The translations under genes were made by a program, and so were the position numbers. The notes beneath the pieces are model-generated. The model was not told the DNA's origin, ran no database searches, and worked only from the letters and a program-made list of their open reading frames with translations. A stretch of DNA of 64,000 nt from Cercis canadensis (Eukaryota; Streptophyta; Magnoliopsida; Fabales; Fabaceae), in assembly GCA_003255065.1 (NCBI GenBank), contig QAOA01007752.1, positions 1-64,000 of the forward strand. The letters run 5' to 3'. Positions 22,657 to 34,557 of the stretch are shown piece after piece; position 1 is the stretch's first letter, and each line of letters starts with the position of its first letter.

Positions 22657-25600
22657 TCAATCCAAAATCCAATGCAGAGTAGCAAATGCATCATTAAATG
22701 AAAAGTTGGCCTCCAACTGTTTAGAATATGTTGCAGATATATGTTCCTCGTCTTCCTCCACCAAATGAACAGCTTCAACGTCCTTCCAATCACTTATCTT
22801 CCTTACGAAACCTAAATCAATAGTTTTATGAGAAGAAACAGCAATTTGAATGTACATATCCAATAGTTTTATAAAAAGATGTTCAAGTTTATTATCACAA
22901 TCAAAAATCATTCTGTCAGCAAAAATAAAAATAAAAACACAATTAAAAATCATTCTAAGACATGCATAGGATACGTAAAAACGTGAGTAGTGAGTTCTCA
23001 TATGTCCTATGTCCCTATATTTTTTAATGATATTGGGATTACTTGCATATTTATTTCAAAATACAGTGTACCAAAAGCTTGCACAGTCATGATGAAACAA
23101 GTTTCCCTGTGAAGCTTAAAGCTACATAGTCATTGGTAACAGAAAACTCAGGACATAAAGCAACTATCTAGAGAATTCTTTTGTTTTTTTTTTTTTTTTT
23201 CTTTTGCCATTATAGAACTATAATTTTTAGCTGGAGACATGAAAGGAGAGGATTCAAACCTGAGACCTCAATTTTTTTGGAAATCTCTGAATCAGTTATG
23301 TTGTGTGTGTTTATGTAATTAGATAAAGGGTTCATGATACAAAATACCAGAGATTTAATTAACAAAGCATTTTCTTCTATATACAGCAATGACTTGTCCT
23401 TCATCCAATATCTATATGCTTCTCATCAAGGTCATTAGGAGCTAGGAAATGGACCATATAGAAAATAGGACAACGTAAATAAGGAAATAAATCAAACTTA
23501 GTTCCAAAGCTCACTATAGAGCATAAGAAGGAACCCCTCCTCATATCCCTTTATCAAGTAAGTGTTGTATTAGGAAAGAAATTAAAGATTTCTTTATTTA
23601 ATATTAATAGAGTAAACTATCTATTAATATTAAATTCACCTGGAATGAAATCGAAATTAGATTCATTAAGTGCAGGAAGAATTCGAGAATTAGATCAGGA
23701 GATATTATGTTAAACTTATCAAACAATTGTTGAATAATTACTTTCTGGAAATAATCTTCAATTACAGGTGTGTAACTCTCTCTTAGCATTATTTAGGGCT
23801 ACTCAAGTAAATTCTCAAAGAATAACATCACCCAAATTAGTGAAACAACTAAGCCTACCCCATCCACGTCTATATCAAAGTGACATATCAACTATCATGG
23901 ACATTCACCCGTGCCCTGAAGGTGACCTGGTGTATACAGCAAGCTAGAAAAAATTTCTTGCATGTAACCTCAAGCTTTAAATTATTTGAAGGTGATAAAG
24001 ATGCAACAAATAGTGTCAAAAATAACAAACTCCTTTTTGTTCTCTCTCTAAAATCTTTGCTCACAGGCAAACGGCATTAGTTATAAACTCTCCACTTGTT
24101 ATTGTAAAATTGTTTTATTTAACCAGATCAACTTCAATTGCACATGTATCTGGTTACCAGCAGAAGAAACTGATCCAACAAATAAAGCCTAAAACAATGA
24201 CCGATCTAGCCAAAGGAATTAAATGACAACTAAGAGTTATCTAAGAAGTAAGGGCCCAATAGGACAATGATCATATGAACAGATGTTTTCCATAAAAGTC
24301 AAGCCACAAAGAAATTCTAATATTCATCTAATTGACTAAGTCCCTCTAGAAAAAACAATGAAAGTGCTCTCAAAGGTTATCATGAAGAACAGCTTGCTAT
24401 TAACTGCGAGCAATTCTTTCCAGTTGACCATTTGATTTTATGATATTATGAAGAGTTAATAGTACTAGGTTGATCAAACAGCTTATAGCCGAGTGACACT
24501 AAAATTGTCTTGTCAGTTTTAGAATCATAGCCAAAGCAATAACAAAAAATCTACACTAGGTTGAAACCACTAACCCAAAGTATCATCAATGACATAATCA
24601 AATGTTCTACAATAAATAAATTAAATTAATATTAAAAATTACATTTTATTCATGAAATTTCAGAGGGCGGGTTTGCACCAAGAGCAATTCATTTTTTCAT
24701 TTTTTTTTGGCAAAGAAAGAAGAGAAAAAGAACTTTTCCTTGTCATATTATATTGTTCCACCTCTTAATTTGAATTTTTCACCATAAAATACCACCAAAC
24801 CCAATATCTTAAGCATGGAGAAAAATAACGTAACAGGAGACAATAAAATATTACCTCGAATTCAATATCTGAATGTTGTTATTCTCTAGCATCACAGCAT
24901 CTTTGATTGAGATGAGACTAGGATTATGTGCAACCATTTGAAAGTCAGAACCAATTCCATGGATCTTGAAATAACGGAAACTCTTTGCCCTAGGATTGTA
25001 GCAAACTAGAGCATTGCTTGGATGGAACATAAGCAATTCCCCATTTTCAAGGTACTTGATTGGTTGAAATAAGCCCCTAGGCCAGATGTTCATGGATAGA
25101 GTGTTAATCACTAGCACTCTTCTCCAAGATTCTTGAACACCGTAGTCTTTCATCACCCATAGATGAAAATGTTGATAACAGCATACGTCAGTCATATAAA
25201 GACAACCCCCAAGCACTCCCATTCTTATGTTACTACTTGCCTGTTTATGATATAAACCAAAATGAGATGGTGCTGGTACTTTACGAAATCTCTCATTTTC
25301 AAAGCTAAAGGAATTAATGAACATCGGAGTACCACGATGATTACAAAGCCAGTGAATGGCTCCATGCAAGTAAACAGAAAATGATGACTTGTATGGTGCC
25401 GGACGCGGTTTTAGATGTTGTGTCTGTGACACATATAATCCAATGCGTTCCCATGATACTGAGCCAATGGTTTCCCATGATCCTGAACCAACTGTGCATA
25501 TCTGAACAACAGGCTCTACTTTATCAAACATAGATAACTCTAGCATCCTCATCACTTTGTACTGGTTAGTTCTTGAACAGAAGCCAAAACCAGAAAAAAC

Positions 25601-26530
25601 AAATCTTGTCCAACTCATTTCTCCTCCAGGTTCTGGAACCATTTGATACTCTCCCATAATTTGATTATTGTAGAGGGGTTCTGGAAGCATGATATATTCT
25701 CCTGTAACCGGATTGCAAACGTAGATGGGATTGTTGAATGGAGTAGTACAAACACAAAGTAATCCATCACATGAATTCACTATCCCAAATTTAGTGTATG
25801 TATGCTTTGGGAGTGACAATTTAGAATGGATCTTCAAAGGTGCCTCTAGTTCCCTAGAGCTATGAGCTTCAATTAGATGAAGATCTCTTTGGAGAAAACA
25901 TGGGTCATGGGTTCTGAAGATTGGGCAAACAGTTGCCCTAGCAAGGTGCCTTCTCGTAAAATGAGGGTCCGCGATCATAGTGTGCCAAGTTTTACACACG
26001 CACTTGCATTTGAGGAGCGTTTTCACTGAGAGTCTCGACAAAATATTTTCTAAAACCCTGCTTGGCAAATCTGCCAGCAAAGTAATACGCATAGCCACAA
26101 GAATTTTACTCCCCCTCGCACCAACACTTGCCACATTCTCCAAAATCATCTTTCTCTCATGGTTTTCATTCCAGTCACAGACATCATCATCCAGTACAAG
26201 CAAGTACCTTTTCCCAACTAAGTAGCCCTGAAGGAAATCTTGCAGCTTTCCCAATTTTCCCTCAGATACTGAAATCCACAAACTTGCTTCAAAAAATTTC
26301 ACTACCCTTTCATCTTTGTATATCCATTGAGCTTGGGTAACACTTAAGGGTATAACCGAAACATCCTTATCAGTGCTAAAGCTCAGTACAATTTCAGTCA
26401 TCTCATTATTGTTCTTACAATATATTCCACTAAATTCTGAATCCAATTCTGAAACAGATCTTTTTTTCTTCCTTTCCTCTGTGATGTCATGCCTATATCT
26501 CTTTGCACCAAAAGAATGATTTGTCTCCAT
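22657..26530 (-). CDS. NB-ARC remnant/F-box/FBA fusion protein, copy 2
   Basis: Tandem paralogue of copy 1. Proposed coding exons are 26530-24855 and 22801-22657 (606 residues). The frame is open 27 codons further upstream, but that stretch lies inside a 5' UTR intron (26548-26655), so METNHSFG at 26530 is the start. Layout: basic KRYRHD..KKKRS, NB-ARC-like block (about 45-146: VIPL, RVVKFFEASLWISVSE, RYLLVLDDDV, GARGSKILVAM), F-box (about 150-197), FBA domain, and last exon DWKDVEAVHLVEEDEEH. The kinase-2 region has an extra D and the P-loop is deleted exactly as in copy 1, so the deletion predates the duplication. The last-exon acceptor that keeps frame is 10 bases downstream of the one used in copy 1. 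Likely an SCF substrate adaptor; substrate unknown. Confidence 0.77.
22802..24854 (-). other. Proposed long intron of copy 2
   Basis: About 2.05 kb. Donor TCGAG|GTAATA. It is co-linear with the copy 1 intron apart from the extra kilobase there. It holds a poly-T tract near 23181-23201. Confidence 0.55.
26093..26398 (-). other. NB-ARC-like segment without P-loop (copy 2)
   Basis: Same motif order as in copy 1. The RNBS-B-like GSKILVAMR is closer to the canonical GSKILVTTR than in copy 1, which supports the NLR origin. Confidence 0.75.
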
Positions 26531-26547
26531 TTTCAGAGAATCATAGC

Positions 26548-26655
26548 CTATATCGACAAGTGAATATAAGGGATTCAATAAAATAGAGCAAGAAATAAAA
26601 AACGACAGCATTTGAACTGAGGAAATAGTAATTTAGGGTTTAGCAAAATTCGTAC
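26548..26655 (-). other. 5' UTR intron of copy 2
   Basis: 108 bp, donor CAAAG|GTACGAAT and acceptor CGATATAG|GCTA, matching copy 1. It removes the upstream open frame. Confidence 0.6.
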
Positions 26656-26774
26656 CTTTGAGCCTTCGCTTGGCTGAGGAAAAGTCCTCGGAGAAGTTTT
26701 CAGACAATTTTGTGTGTTGTGGGTGTGTATTTCAGAAATGTATTGGTACGCGACCCTTGAGCCGTGGAGTGACG

Positions 26775-26782
26775 TTTATATA
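26775..26782 (-). promoter_or_regulatory. TATA box of copy 2
   Basis: TATATAAA on the minus strand, about 120 bp upstream of the 5' UTR intron donor. Confidence 0.5.
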
Positions 26783-27241
26783 TCAGAATCTAATGGTAAT
26801 TCTTAGACTGTTGAGGTGCATTTTGGGTATTCAAAATTGTATTTTTTTTTTTTGTCTTCTTAAAATGCTTTTACTTACAGCTGCAACTCCAAGAGATTTA
26901 TGAAAATCCTTAAGATCTAGCCATTAATAGACAATAAATGACCTTTTTTTTGGTTAGGAGAGTGACATTTTTTATATTTATTTTTTGCAATTGCTATTCA
27001 CTGGTGCAGCATAAGTTCAATTAATTATATTTTACTTTATTTTGAATTTTATTTATTTTTGGTAGAAAGTCATAGTTATATTATGAAGAGAAGGGCATTA
27101 TACATAGCTGCCGACATATCAGAAGATCAACCATGAAGGATTGGATTTAATCTATCGTTTGAATTATATAGTTATATATATATACATGTTCATAAAGGGA
27201 AGGGGGTTTTTCATTCCTGCCTCTCCTCTATACGTACAATT

Positions 27242-27275
<34 letters not shown>

Positions 27276-27502
27276 NNNNNNNNNNNNNNNNNNNNNNNNN
27301 NNNNNNNNNNNNNNNNNNNNNNNNNNNNNNNNNNNNNNNNNNNNNNNNNNNNNNNNNNNNNNNNNNNNNNNNNNNNNNNNNNNNNNNNNNNNNNNNNNNN
27401 NNNNNNNNNNNNNNNNNNNNNNNNNNNNNNNNNNNNNNNNNNNNNNNNNNNNNNNNNNNNNNNNNNNNNNNNNNNNNNNNNNNNNNNNNNNNNNNNNNNN
27501 NN
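27276..27502. other. Assembly gap (227 N)
   Basis: Flanked by an AT dinucleotide run (27246-27275) and 35 T (27503-27537). Both sides are low complexity, so the true size is unknown. Confidence 0.98.
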
Positions 27503-27537
<35 letters not shown>

Positions 27538-27540
<3 letters not shown>

Positions 27541-28681
27541 ATTAGATATATAGAGCTAAATTTTTTTAGCTAGAATACAAGAATGGTGATTTTTTTTTTA
27601 TATGATATAAGGATGGGGATTTAAATTTTAGATTTAAATTTTTTTAAAAGATACCTAAACTAATTATATTATGTTTACTTGTGTCAATAGAGTCTAAATT
27701 TGATGTCTCCACAAATTAGAATACTAAATTAGTTCTTTACTATTGGGTCATCATCAGAATAGTAGTTGGCAGATGCATGTACTCTATCTTCTTTGGCTTT
27801 ATAACCATATTTGCTAATGTCATATATGTTTAAAATATTCAAACGGATTAAGTTATTCTTTTTTATCTTTTGTAACGATTTTAGATTGAAACACAAAAAT
27901 TATAAGTTATGAGAACGACATCTGTATCACATGACCACATGCTGTTTAGTTGATCAAATTATCCTTTGACCAATAAGGATAGAATTATATGGACTATACT
28001 ATGCCTTAATTACAAGCCAATTATCTATTTGCCAAATTTTCGTTCACTCCTTAACCCTTTTTGCTCCGCATAGTCTATCTTTTTTGCTATATAGGAATAA
28101 TGTCAATTTCTAAGTTCAGTCATACATAACATGTGATGACGTAGGATATTCAATCATGTAATTTTTCATATTAGAACAAAAATTTCATCTCAAGCTGGCA
28201 AGTTGATCCAATCTGAATAATGACTTTCCTTTATATTTTCTTTATATTCTCTGAATCTTTAATCGATTAGTTGTTACTAGCTGTGTGTACTTGGTTTTTA
28301 AGCAATGAAGTTTCTAGTTTAGACTAATTATAAAGAAAAAAAAAAAGCATAGCAATGTAACCAAAAAAAACAAAAACATAGCGAATAAGAAATCAAGTAA
28401 TATTTTTTTAGTATTTTTAGTTATAATTTTAGATTTAGAAATCAATTAATAAAAACAATAAGAAAATTTACAAAAAATTAAAGAATAAGAAAATGTAAAG
28501 AATAGCTCTGCCTTAATTAAGATTTTTTAATTTATAAAAATTTAATAACATTTTGAAATTAAAATGTTAACTACAGGATTGATTCCAATCCACAAGTGAT
28601 GTATATACAGCTATGATGACCACTCATCATAACTTAGTGGTCTTGAGAATACTATATCAGATTATTACTAATAGTATCATA
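27538..28681. other. Intergenic, no gene recognised
   Basis: AT-rich. The last 80 bp before ERF1 (28609-28681) resemble the sequence downstream of ERF2 and include the inverted repeat GACCACT..AGTGGTC, probably in the ERF1 3' UTR. Confidence 0.5.
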
Positions 28682-29224
28682 TCATTCGGCTGGTTGGCTC
28701 TTTCTTCTTTTCACCTGAGGCAATGCATCCTCTGAACTATACGACGTCGAATTAGGCTGAGGAGAAGAGCGGCGCTTTGCGCTAACTCTAATGGGCTCTG
28801 ATTTATTCGACCCGATAAGTTGTGGAAAGTTCAGCTTAGCTTTTGAGCCACGCATCTCGAAAGCGGCCTGGTCATAAGCCAAAGCCGCATCCTCAGCCGT
28901 CTTAAAAGTCCCAAGCCACACCCTTGCGCCGTTCTTCTTCGGGTCCCTAATCTCTGCCGCGTACCTTCCCCACGGCCGCCGCCTCACCCCTCTGTAATGC
29001 CTCCCACTTGGCGGCGCGTGTGCTCCACTCGCCTCCGCGGTTAGCTGACCAGACATGTCATCGGAGCTACCACCGTCAAGAAACGACGCTTGGCTCCCGT
29101 TTTCGGTTGGAGCAATGCTGCCGACGAATGTGGCCGGAAATGAAATGAGAGCATCAGAATTTTCATCAAGAAGATACCTTGAAATTGACTCCAAAACATC
29201 AAAATCAGACTCAAAATTGGTCAT
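28682..29224 (-). CDS. AP2/ERF transcription factor, group IXa-like (ERF1 of cluster)
   Basis: Intronless, 180 residues. A single AP2/ERF domain (about 76-135) contains [16 protein letters not shown] and the WLGTF motif, with the Ala and Asp typical of the ERF subfamily that binds GCC boxes. The N-terminal [19 protein letters not shown] matches the conserved helix-like motif at the start of group IX ERFs. After the domain come [10 protein letters not shown] and KRRKSQ, basic and possibly nuclear targeting. This is the shortest cluster member, and it lacks the long middle region of ERF2. The start is an ATG about 105 bp below a TATA box at 29329-29336. Group IXa members act in ethylene and jasmonate responses; the exact target genes cannot be read from sequence. 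Confidence 0.93.
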   Translation of the reverse strand: MTNFESDFDVLESISRYLLDENSDALISFPATFVGSIAPTENGSQASFLDGGSSDDMSGQLTAEASGAHAPPSGRHYRGVRRRPWGRYAAEIRDPKKNGARVWLGTFKTAEDAALAYDQAAFEMRGSKAKLNFPQLIGSNKSEPIRVSAKRRSSPQPNSTSYSSEDALPQVKRRKSQPAE

Positions 29225-29328
29225 CTGAATAATTTGAAAGGTTTGATTTTAACAAATGAAGAACAGGAAACTGAGCTGTGAATTTGAGGTTTCTGTTACT
29301 TTGTGAGGATTGAGTAGCTACCTGTGAG

Positions 29329-29336
29329 TATATATG
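29329..29336 (-). promoter_or_regulatory. TATA box of ERF1
   Basis: A TATATA-type box upstream of the ERF1 ATG on the minus strand. A CACGTG G-box lies about 95 bp further upstream (29430-29435). Confidence 0.6.
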
Positions 29337-29404
29337 GCTTTTGAGTTTTATAGTCTTGCACTTGCTACCTCTTTATATGGTTTTGCAATTTGGACCACAG
29401 ATAC

Positions 29405-29435
29405 TTCTATGAAAGTTCCTTATAATCTTCACGTG
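29405..29435 (-). promoter_or_regulatory. G-box and shared block upstream of ERF1
   Basis: CACGTG at 29430-29435 is a MYC2-type site. Beside it, GAACTTTCATAGAA (29406-29419) is repeated upstream of ERF2, which also has a CACGTG nearby. Shared retention suggests function, or simply recent duplication. Confidence 0.5.
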
Positions 29436-32266
29436 GAACTGTTTTTAATCATGTGCTGTATACAAAGGGTATCGTATTTTTAAAGTAGAAGGCAGATTTC
29501 CTATGAATATTTTATGTAAACACTAACGTTCTTTCTTTCTTTAATTTGTTCGGTGGTTTATTTATATATTAAATGTTTTTGACATGTGGATGGTGTACAT
29601 ATTTTAATATTTGAGTTCCTTTTTTTTTTAAGGTTCCTTTACATTATTTGGATCACCGACTAATTTATTATTGCAGTCCTAATATACCTCATTTTATCTT
29701 TTATTTTATGTATATCACCTTCCAATTGGTTGATGTAGTTAAATTTGGAGATTAATTTTAATTCTAACAGTAGTACTTAATTACTACTAAAAATTTGATA
29801 TCTATGTGCCTAATATTGGTTATATTATGTGATTTATGTGTAATAACGAGCAAAAATTTGTTATTTTTTTGTCTTATTACAACTGAATATTTAGAAATTT
29901 AGTGTAATATATGAATAAAAGTATGATGTAGACTTGATCAATGTTTGCTGTCAATAAGTTGTGGGATTTTACCTTTCTTTCTTAATATGACAACATCTAA
30001 TTACTATTGAGTAAATTATATATCATTTTAGTTCCTAAGAGATTTATGGTTTAACATTTTGGTCCTTGATATATTTTTTGTATTAAAATAAGAGTAAAAC
30101 CCATTTTTAGGCCTTGGAAAATGTAGTTACTGACGAATTCGTCTTCCAAAAATTTTCGATGACAAATTAGTCTTTGAATTATTATTCTGTTTGACAAATT
30201 AGTCATCTGGTATTTTAATGAGAAAAATTATGGATCCCTGCATACCCCTTTCCTAAATTTCTTTTTGATTTTGCCTAGCTATGTTTAAGCCCTCATTTTC
30301 TCATTTCAAGTTCTCCTTTTCTTTTCACTAATCTTGCCTACCGGATGACTAATTTGTCAGCGGAATAATAATTCAATGACCAATTTGTCACCGAAAATTT
30401 TTGGAGGATAAATTTGTTAGTAGCTGTATTTTTCAAAGACTAAAAAAGGGTTTTACTCTTAAAATAATCTTGAAACCAAGATTCTTACCAAATGCGTTAA
30501 ATCTAATTGTTAAAACTTAATCAACTTGCTGATGTGGCAGTTAAAAGTTTTTTAGCTTCTGATGTCGCAATTCAATTGCTTATGTGACCAGTTAAGGTAT
30601 AATATTAGCTCAAAACTAACTATCCTAGTAGAACAAAAGTAATAAAGAGAAAAAATAAAAACTACTAGAGACAGTGCAAGTTAGTGTTGATTTATATTAT
30701 ATACTACTTTTGAAGAAAGAGCACCTAACATTCCCTTGGCTTATCCGCTGGCATAAGCAAATATCAAATTAATTTATAGATAGTTTCATCAAGATAAGGT
30801 TATTTTGTATAATCAAGTTTGAGATAATGTATTTGATAACTTTAAATCTTCCAGAGAAGGAATCAAATAATTAACATGTGGAACATGTGTATACTTAATT
30901 TCAAGAAGAGGAATCTTTGTACAACCCCAAAGAGGGGTAGTTGGTCAGGAGTAGAAGAACCTGCAAGGAATAGTTTATGGAACAAGAAGAAGATTAATCT
31001 AACTGCCTAATAAACTTAATTAAGTTAACCAATTGATGATTTTATAAATATTTATGGCAACTAAGAGAAAAAAAAAAAACTAAGAGTAGTTAAAAATTCC
31101 AAACTCTCAAAGATTTATTCTGTCCAAATAAAATACATCAAGATTTTTTATATTTTTCATATCTGATATGATAAATGAAAATTAATTATTCAAGATTTTT
31201 AAAAAATGTAAATGTCAATGTCCAATAGCCCCACACACACATAACATTTATTTGTAGTGGCACTAAATATCTAATCTACCACGTGTCTCCATAAATTTAA
31301 GATACTTAAGAATGTGCAGATTTGCAGCCTGATAGATTGAAATCTAACATTCCCATGTTGAATTAATTCAGATATGAATCTCGCATATTAACTTAAATAG
31401 ACAAATAAGATTCAATTTTGAAATTTGATATATCCATATTATTAAATTGTCCACTTAGAAAATATAGCTAGCACCCAAACAATAATAAATGGCAATAAAG
31501 AAAATTATTACAAGGTCATATCTTTACTAATATTCTAGATTTTTGGTTTTTTCTGTTCAATATTTTAAAGAATTATTTATAAATTAACTAACCTGGTTTT
31601 CACCTTTGGGAAGGGCACATGCTTCAGAATATAATAGTTAAAAGTGTAACCCTAGAGCATCTCTTCCCAACAAGGCAACAATGTGTTATGTTATCACAGA
31701 AATATTATTTATGCACAATACCAGACAACGATGGTATATGAGGAGTCCATTGCTTCAAACCATAGACCATTGGTAAGCATGAAAGCAGCATTTTGCAAAG
31801 CCATGATGACTATCATTAATTTTTCTTTTCTATATATTAATAAATACATGCATGGAGCCAACTTTTATTAATATTCTTTCTCTTTGTTAAACTTTTTATC
31901 AGTTCCATGATTGAATCACGAGTAGCTGTTAATTTATATAACTAATACTGACATATTATTTAGATAAATTAAATATAATTGATTATACAATTAATAATGA
32001 TATAAAAATCATTAAAAATATATGCTTTTACTACATCAATCCTAAGAAATATTGGTGGAGGCAAATCAATTGTAATTGATATTTAAAATTATAAAAATAA
32101 ATATTTAGTCTAAACATTTTTTTGTTATCATAATGTTAATTTAAAAAATGATAAAAATTTGGATTTACAATTGATGAGAAACAGCTATGCTGACCACTCA
32201 TCATAACTCAGGTGATCTTGAAAGCACTAGATTAGATCTTTCCTACTAGCATCCCATCATAAAGTC
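29436..32266. other. Intergenic between ERF1 and ERF2, with nested MITE
   Basis: No gene. Contains the Mutator-type MITE at 30092-30458 inside an older repeat (about 30000-30600) with 'ttggtcctt' and 'tgatgtggca' phrases. The block just below ERF2 (32175-32266) is homologous to the sequence below ERF1. Confidence 0.5.
30092..30458. mobile_element. Mutator-like MITE, copy A
   Basis: 367 bp with about 100-bp terminal inverted repeats beginning GAGTAAAACCC, flanked by a perfect 9-bp duplication TTAAAATAA (30083-30091 and 30459-30467). Nine-base duplications are the hallmark of Mutator-like elements. It has no coding capacity. Confidence 0.88.
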
Positions 32267-33085
32267 TCAATCTCTCGACTCGGCTGTATCCAAAGAACCA
32301 GCTCGGCTCTTTCTCCGTTTCAGTTCAGGCAGTTCTGACGTCGAAGAAGGCTCCGGTGAGTGGCGCTTTGCAGTCAGTCTGACTGGTTCCGATGTATTCG
32401 ACCCAATAAGATGTGGAAAATTTAGCTTCGCTTTTGAGCCACGCATCTTGAAAGCGGCTCGGTCATAAGCTGAAGCCGCATCCTCAGCCATCTCATAAGT
32501 CCCAAGCCATACCCTGGCGCCGTTCCTCTTCGGGTCCCTAATCTCAGCCGCGTACTTTCCCCATGGCCTACGCCTCACGCCCCTGTAATGCCTCCAGCTT
32601 TCTTGTGCGTGGCTTTCACGCGCTACCGCAACCATCGCCTCTGTATCCGTCCTGGTTTGTTGGGAAACAAACGGAGAATCAACGGCATTGTAACAGGAAC
32701 TGTCGAATGTAATATTTTGGATGTTACCAACGCTTGATAGCGAATGGCTTCCATAAAATTCCCTCCAACACAACGGCGCGTGCTTTTCACTCGCCGCCGC
32801 ATCGAACTCGTTTATCACGCTGTATGCCTCCTCAAAAGATGTGGTTGTCCATTCCGATGAAACAGATGGAGAGTTAACGGGGTTAGGGCAGGCATTGTGG
32901 AGTGCCATACCATCTGAGGTACTCAGGGTTGACTCTGATTCACTTCCATTCTTGGTTAGGTTAGAGTTTGAACTCTGGCACCATGCTGGAAACACCGTGA
33001 AAACATCGGAATCGTCAGTGAGGAGAAACTGTTGAATTGATTCAAGAAGAGCGAGATCAGACTCAAGAATGGTCCCCTGAATCAT
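32267..33085 (-). CDS. AP2/ERF transcription factor, group IXa-like (ERF2 of cluster)
   Basis: Intronless, 272 residues from ATG 33085. An upstream in-frame ATG at 33289 is rejected because the TATA box (33232-33240) lies downstream of it. The N-terminal [20 protein letters not shown] is the group IX start motif. The AP2 domain is at about 166-225 ([21 protein letters not shown]). The C-terminus carries EPVRLTAKR and LKRRKS. The linker is internally duplicated: residues 66-112 (C-x-N-x-V-N-S-P-x-V-S to [11 protein letters not shown]) repeat at 131-169 (C-x-N-x-V-D-S-P-x-V-S to [11 protein letters not shown]). The first copy therefore ends in a relic of the first AP2 residues. Neighbour and closest relative appears to be ERF1. 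Likely a GCC-box activator. Confidence 0.93.
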   Translation of the reverse strand: MIQGTILESDLALLESIQQFLLTDDSDVFTVFPAWCQSSNSNLTKNGSESESTLSTSDGMALHNACPNPVNSPSVSSEWTTTSFEEAYSVINEFDAAASEKHAPLCWREFYGSHSLSSVGNIQNITFDSSCYNAVDSPFVSQQTRTDTEAMVAVARESHAQESWRHYRGVRRRPWGKYAAEIRDPKRNGARVWLGTYEMAEDAASAYDRAAFKMRGSKAKLNFPHLIGSNTSEPVRLTAKRHSPEPSSTSELPELKRRKSRAGSLDTAESRD

Positions 33086-33231
33086 TTTTTGAATGTTGAG
33101 AATTGAAAATTGAAATGAAGTGTTAATTTGACGTTGAGAAAGAATGTGAGCTTTCTGTTTGTGAGTTGTAAATAGCTGCTTATGAGTGGAAACTGGAAAG
33201 ACTGGTGAGTCTAGGAAATGGTCTACGATTC

Positions 33232-33240
33232 TATATATAT
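33232..33240 (-). promoter_or_regulatory. TATA box of ERF2
   Basis: ATATATATA on the minus strand, about 150 bp above the chosen ATG. It fixes the start by excluding the upstream ATG. Confidence 0.65.
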
Positions 33241-33307
33241 GGGTCTGCTTCAGATGGAAAGAGAAGCTAACGAGTAGTTTCTTGTCCATGTTTACCCTAG
33301 CTACTCA

Positions 33308-33389
33308 TTTCTATGAAAGTTCGTGTTCATTTCTATGTTTTAAAAAAAGAAAAAGAAAGGGTGAACGTTGTTGAAGTTTTCATCACGTG
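33308..33389 (-). promoter_or_regulatory. Shared block and G-box upstream of ERF2
   Basis: GAACTTTCATAGAA (33309-33322) and CACGTG (33384-33389) recur in the same order as upstream of ERF1. Confidence 0.5.
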
Positions 33390-33659
33390 TGAAAATTGTT
33401 ATGATAATATTTTCAAATCAAAGGAATTATTGAGTGCTATTTTGATATGAGCTAGTATTTTCTTGTCCATGTCGGGGTGGGGTCGTTTATCATTATGGGA
33501 CAAGGTACCTAAAATACTGAAAACTTTGAAACTAAAAGTATGCTACTTGGTGGGTGCATCATGCCAATTGCCAGCCACATGATAGGGCCACTCTAAAAGC
33601 TCATTTTCTGAGTGGACAACATCTAAGACATATGTAGTTGGAGATGTGCCAATTTTATA

Positions 33660-33912
33660 GGGGAAAATTATATGAACTTTCTTCAATTTTAGTTATGTGC
33701 ACAAAATCTGTTGAGTTTAAAAAATGTACAAAATTTAATGATCGTATGACTAGCACATTCCATTTCTGTCCATAAGCTAACGGTCAAACGGATAAGAGGT
33801 CCTTTGTGCACGAAATTTAAAGTTCAAGATATTGACTCTATTTTTTAAAAACTTAAGAGGTTTTACACACACATAACAAAGTTGAAAGAGGTTGTGTACA
33901 TATAATTTACCC
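33660..33912. mobile_element. Foldback MITE, second family
   Basis: About 70-bp imperfect terminal inverted repeats (GGGGAAAATTATATG at left, CATATAATTTACCC at right), flanked by ATTTTATA at 33652-33659 and 33913-33920. Eight bases suggests hAT-like; nine with one mismatch would suggest Mutator-like. Non-coding. Confidence 0.7.
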
Positions 33913-34557
33913 ATTTTATAACACCTCTTAATGTATACTGAAGAAGGGTTCCAGTTTGATTAGGTGGAGACCCTGAATCTGATGGCTCACAATAGGTGAC
34001 ATCAGCCATACTAAGGATAAATTGAAGAGGATGGAAAATCATCAATCAATGGTGTTGCAACATATGAAGTTGATGCATAACTTCCAGGACCATAATCAGT
34101 CTCTAGTTAGCCATAGTTGATTTTGTGGGTGTATATGTGAAATCTATTTTCATAACCTCTACACTAAAATCCTAATTTTTTCCTTTCCAGATATCATTGT
34201 CAATTTTTCAAAAAATTAACAGAGTTTGGAGCTAAATATTAATTAAGGCCATTTAAAACTTGGGTCCCTTTTTATTTTTTTGGATTTTTATTATTTTCTA
34301 TAACCTTTGCAGTTAATTTTCAATTCCCAAAAGCATTTAAAAATAAAAGGGCTCGCCTCTTATACCTCTTTCCTATATAGGGCCAGGCTCAAAGTTTCAA
34401 ACTTGCATTTTTTCGGTTCAGGGCTTTTTTAGCCTTGCCCTCTTTCGGCCAAACCCGGTTGATAATGCTATTTAACTGTCGAAGAGGTATCGTTTTGGTC
34501 TTTTATTGTCAAATGTTTTCATTTTGGTCATTGACTCCTCAATTTTATTTCAGATGG

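Noticed and set aside
26531-26611. N-terminal extension of the second F-box fusion frame
   Set aside because: It lies inside a 5' UTR intron whose borders are conserved in copy 1, and it has no counterpart there.
33086-33289. Upstream 68-codon extension of ERF2
   Set aside because: Its ATG lies upstream of the TATA box, so it would not be in the mRNA; the group IX motif begins shortly after ATG 33085.
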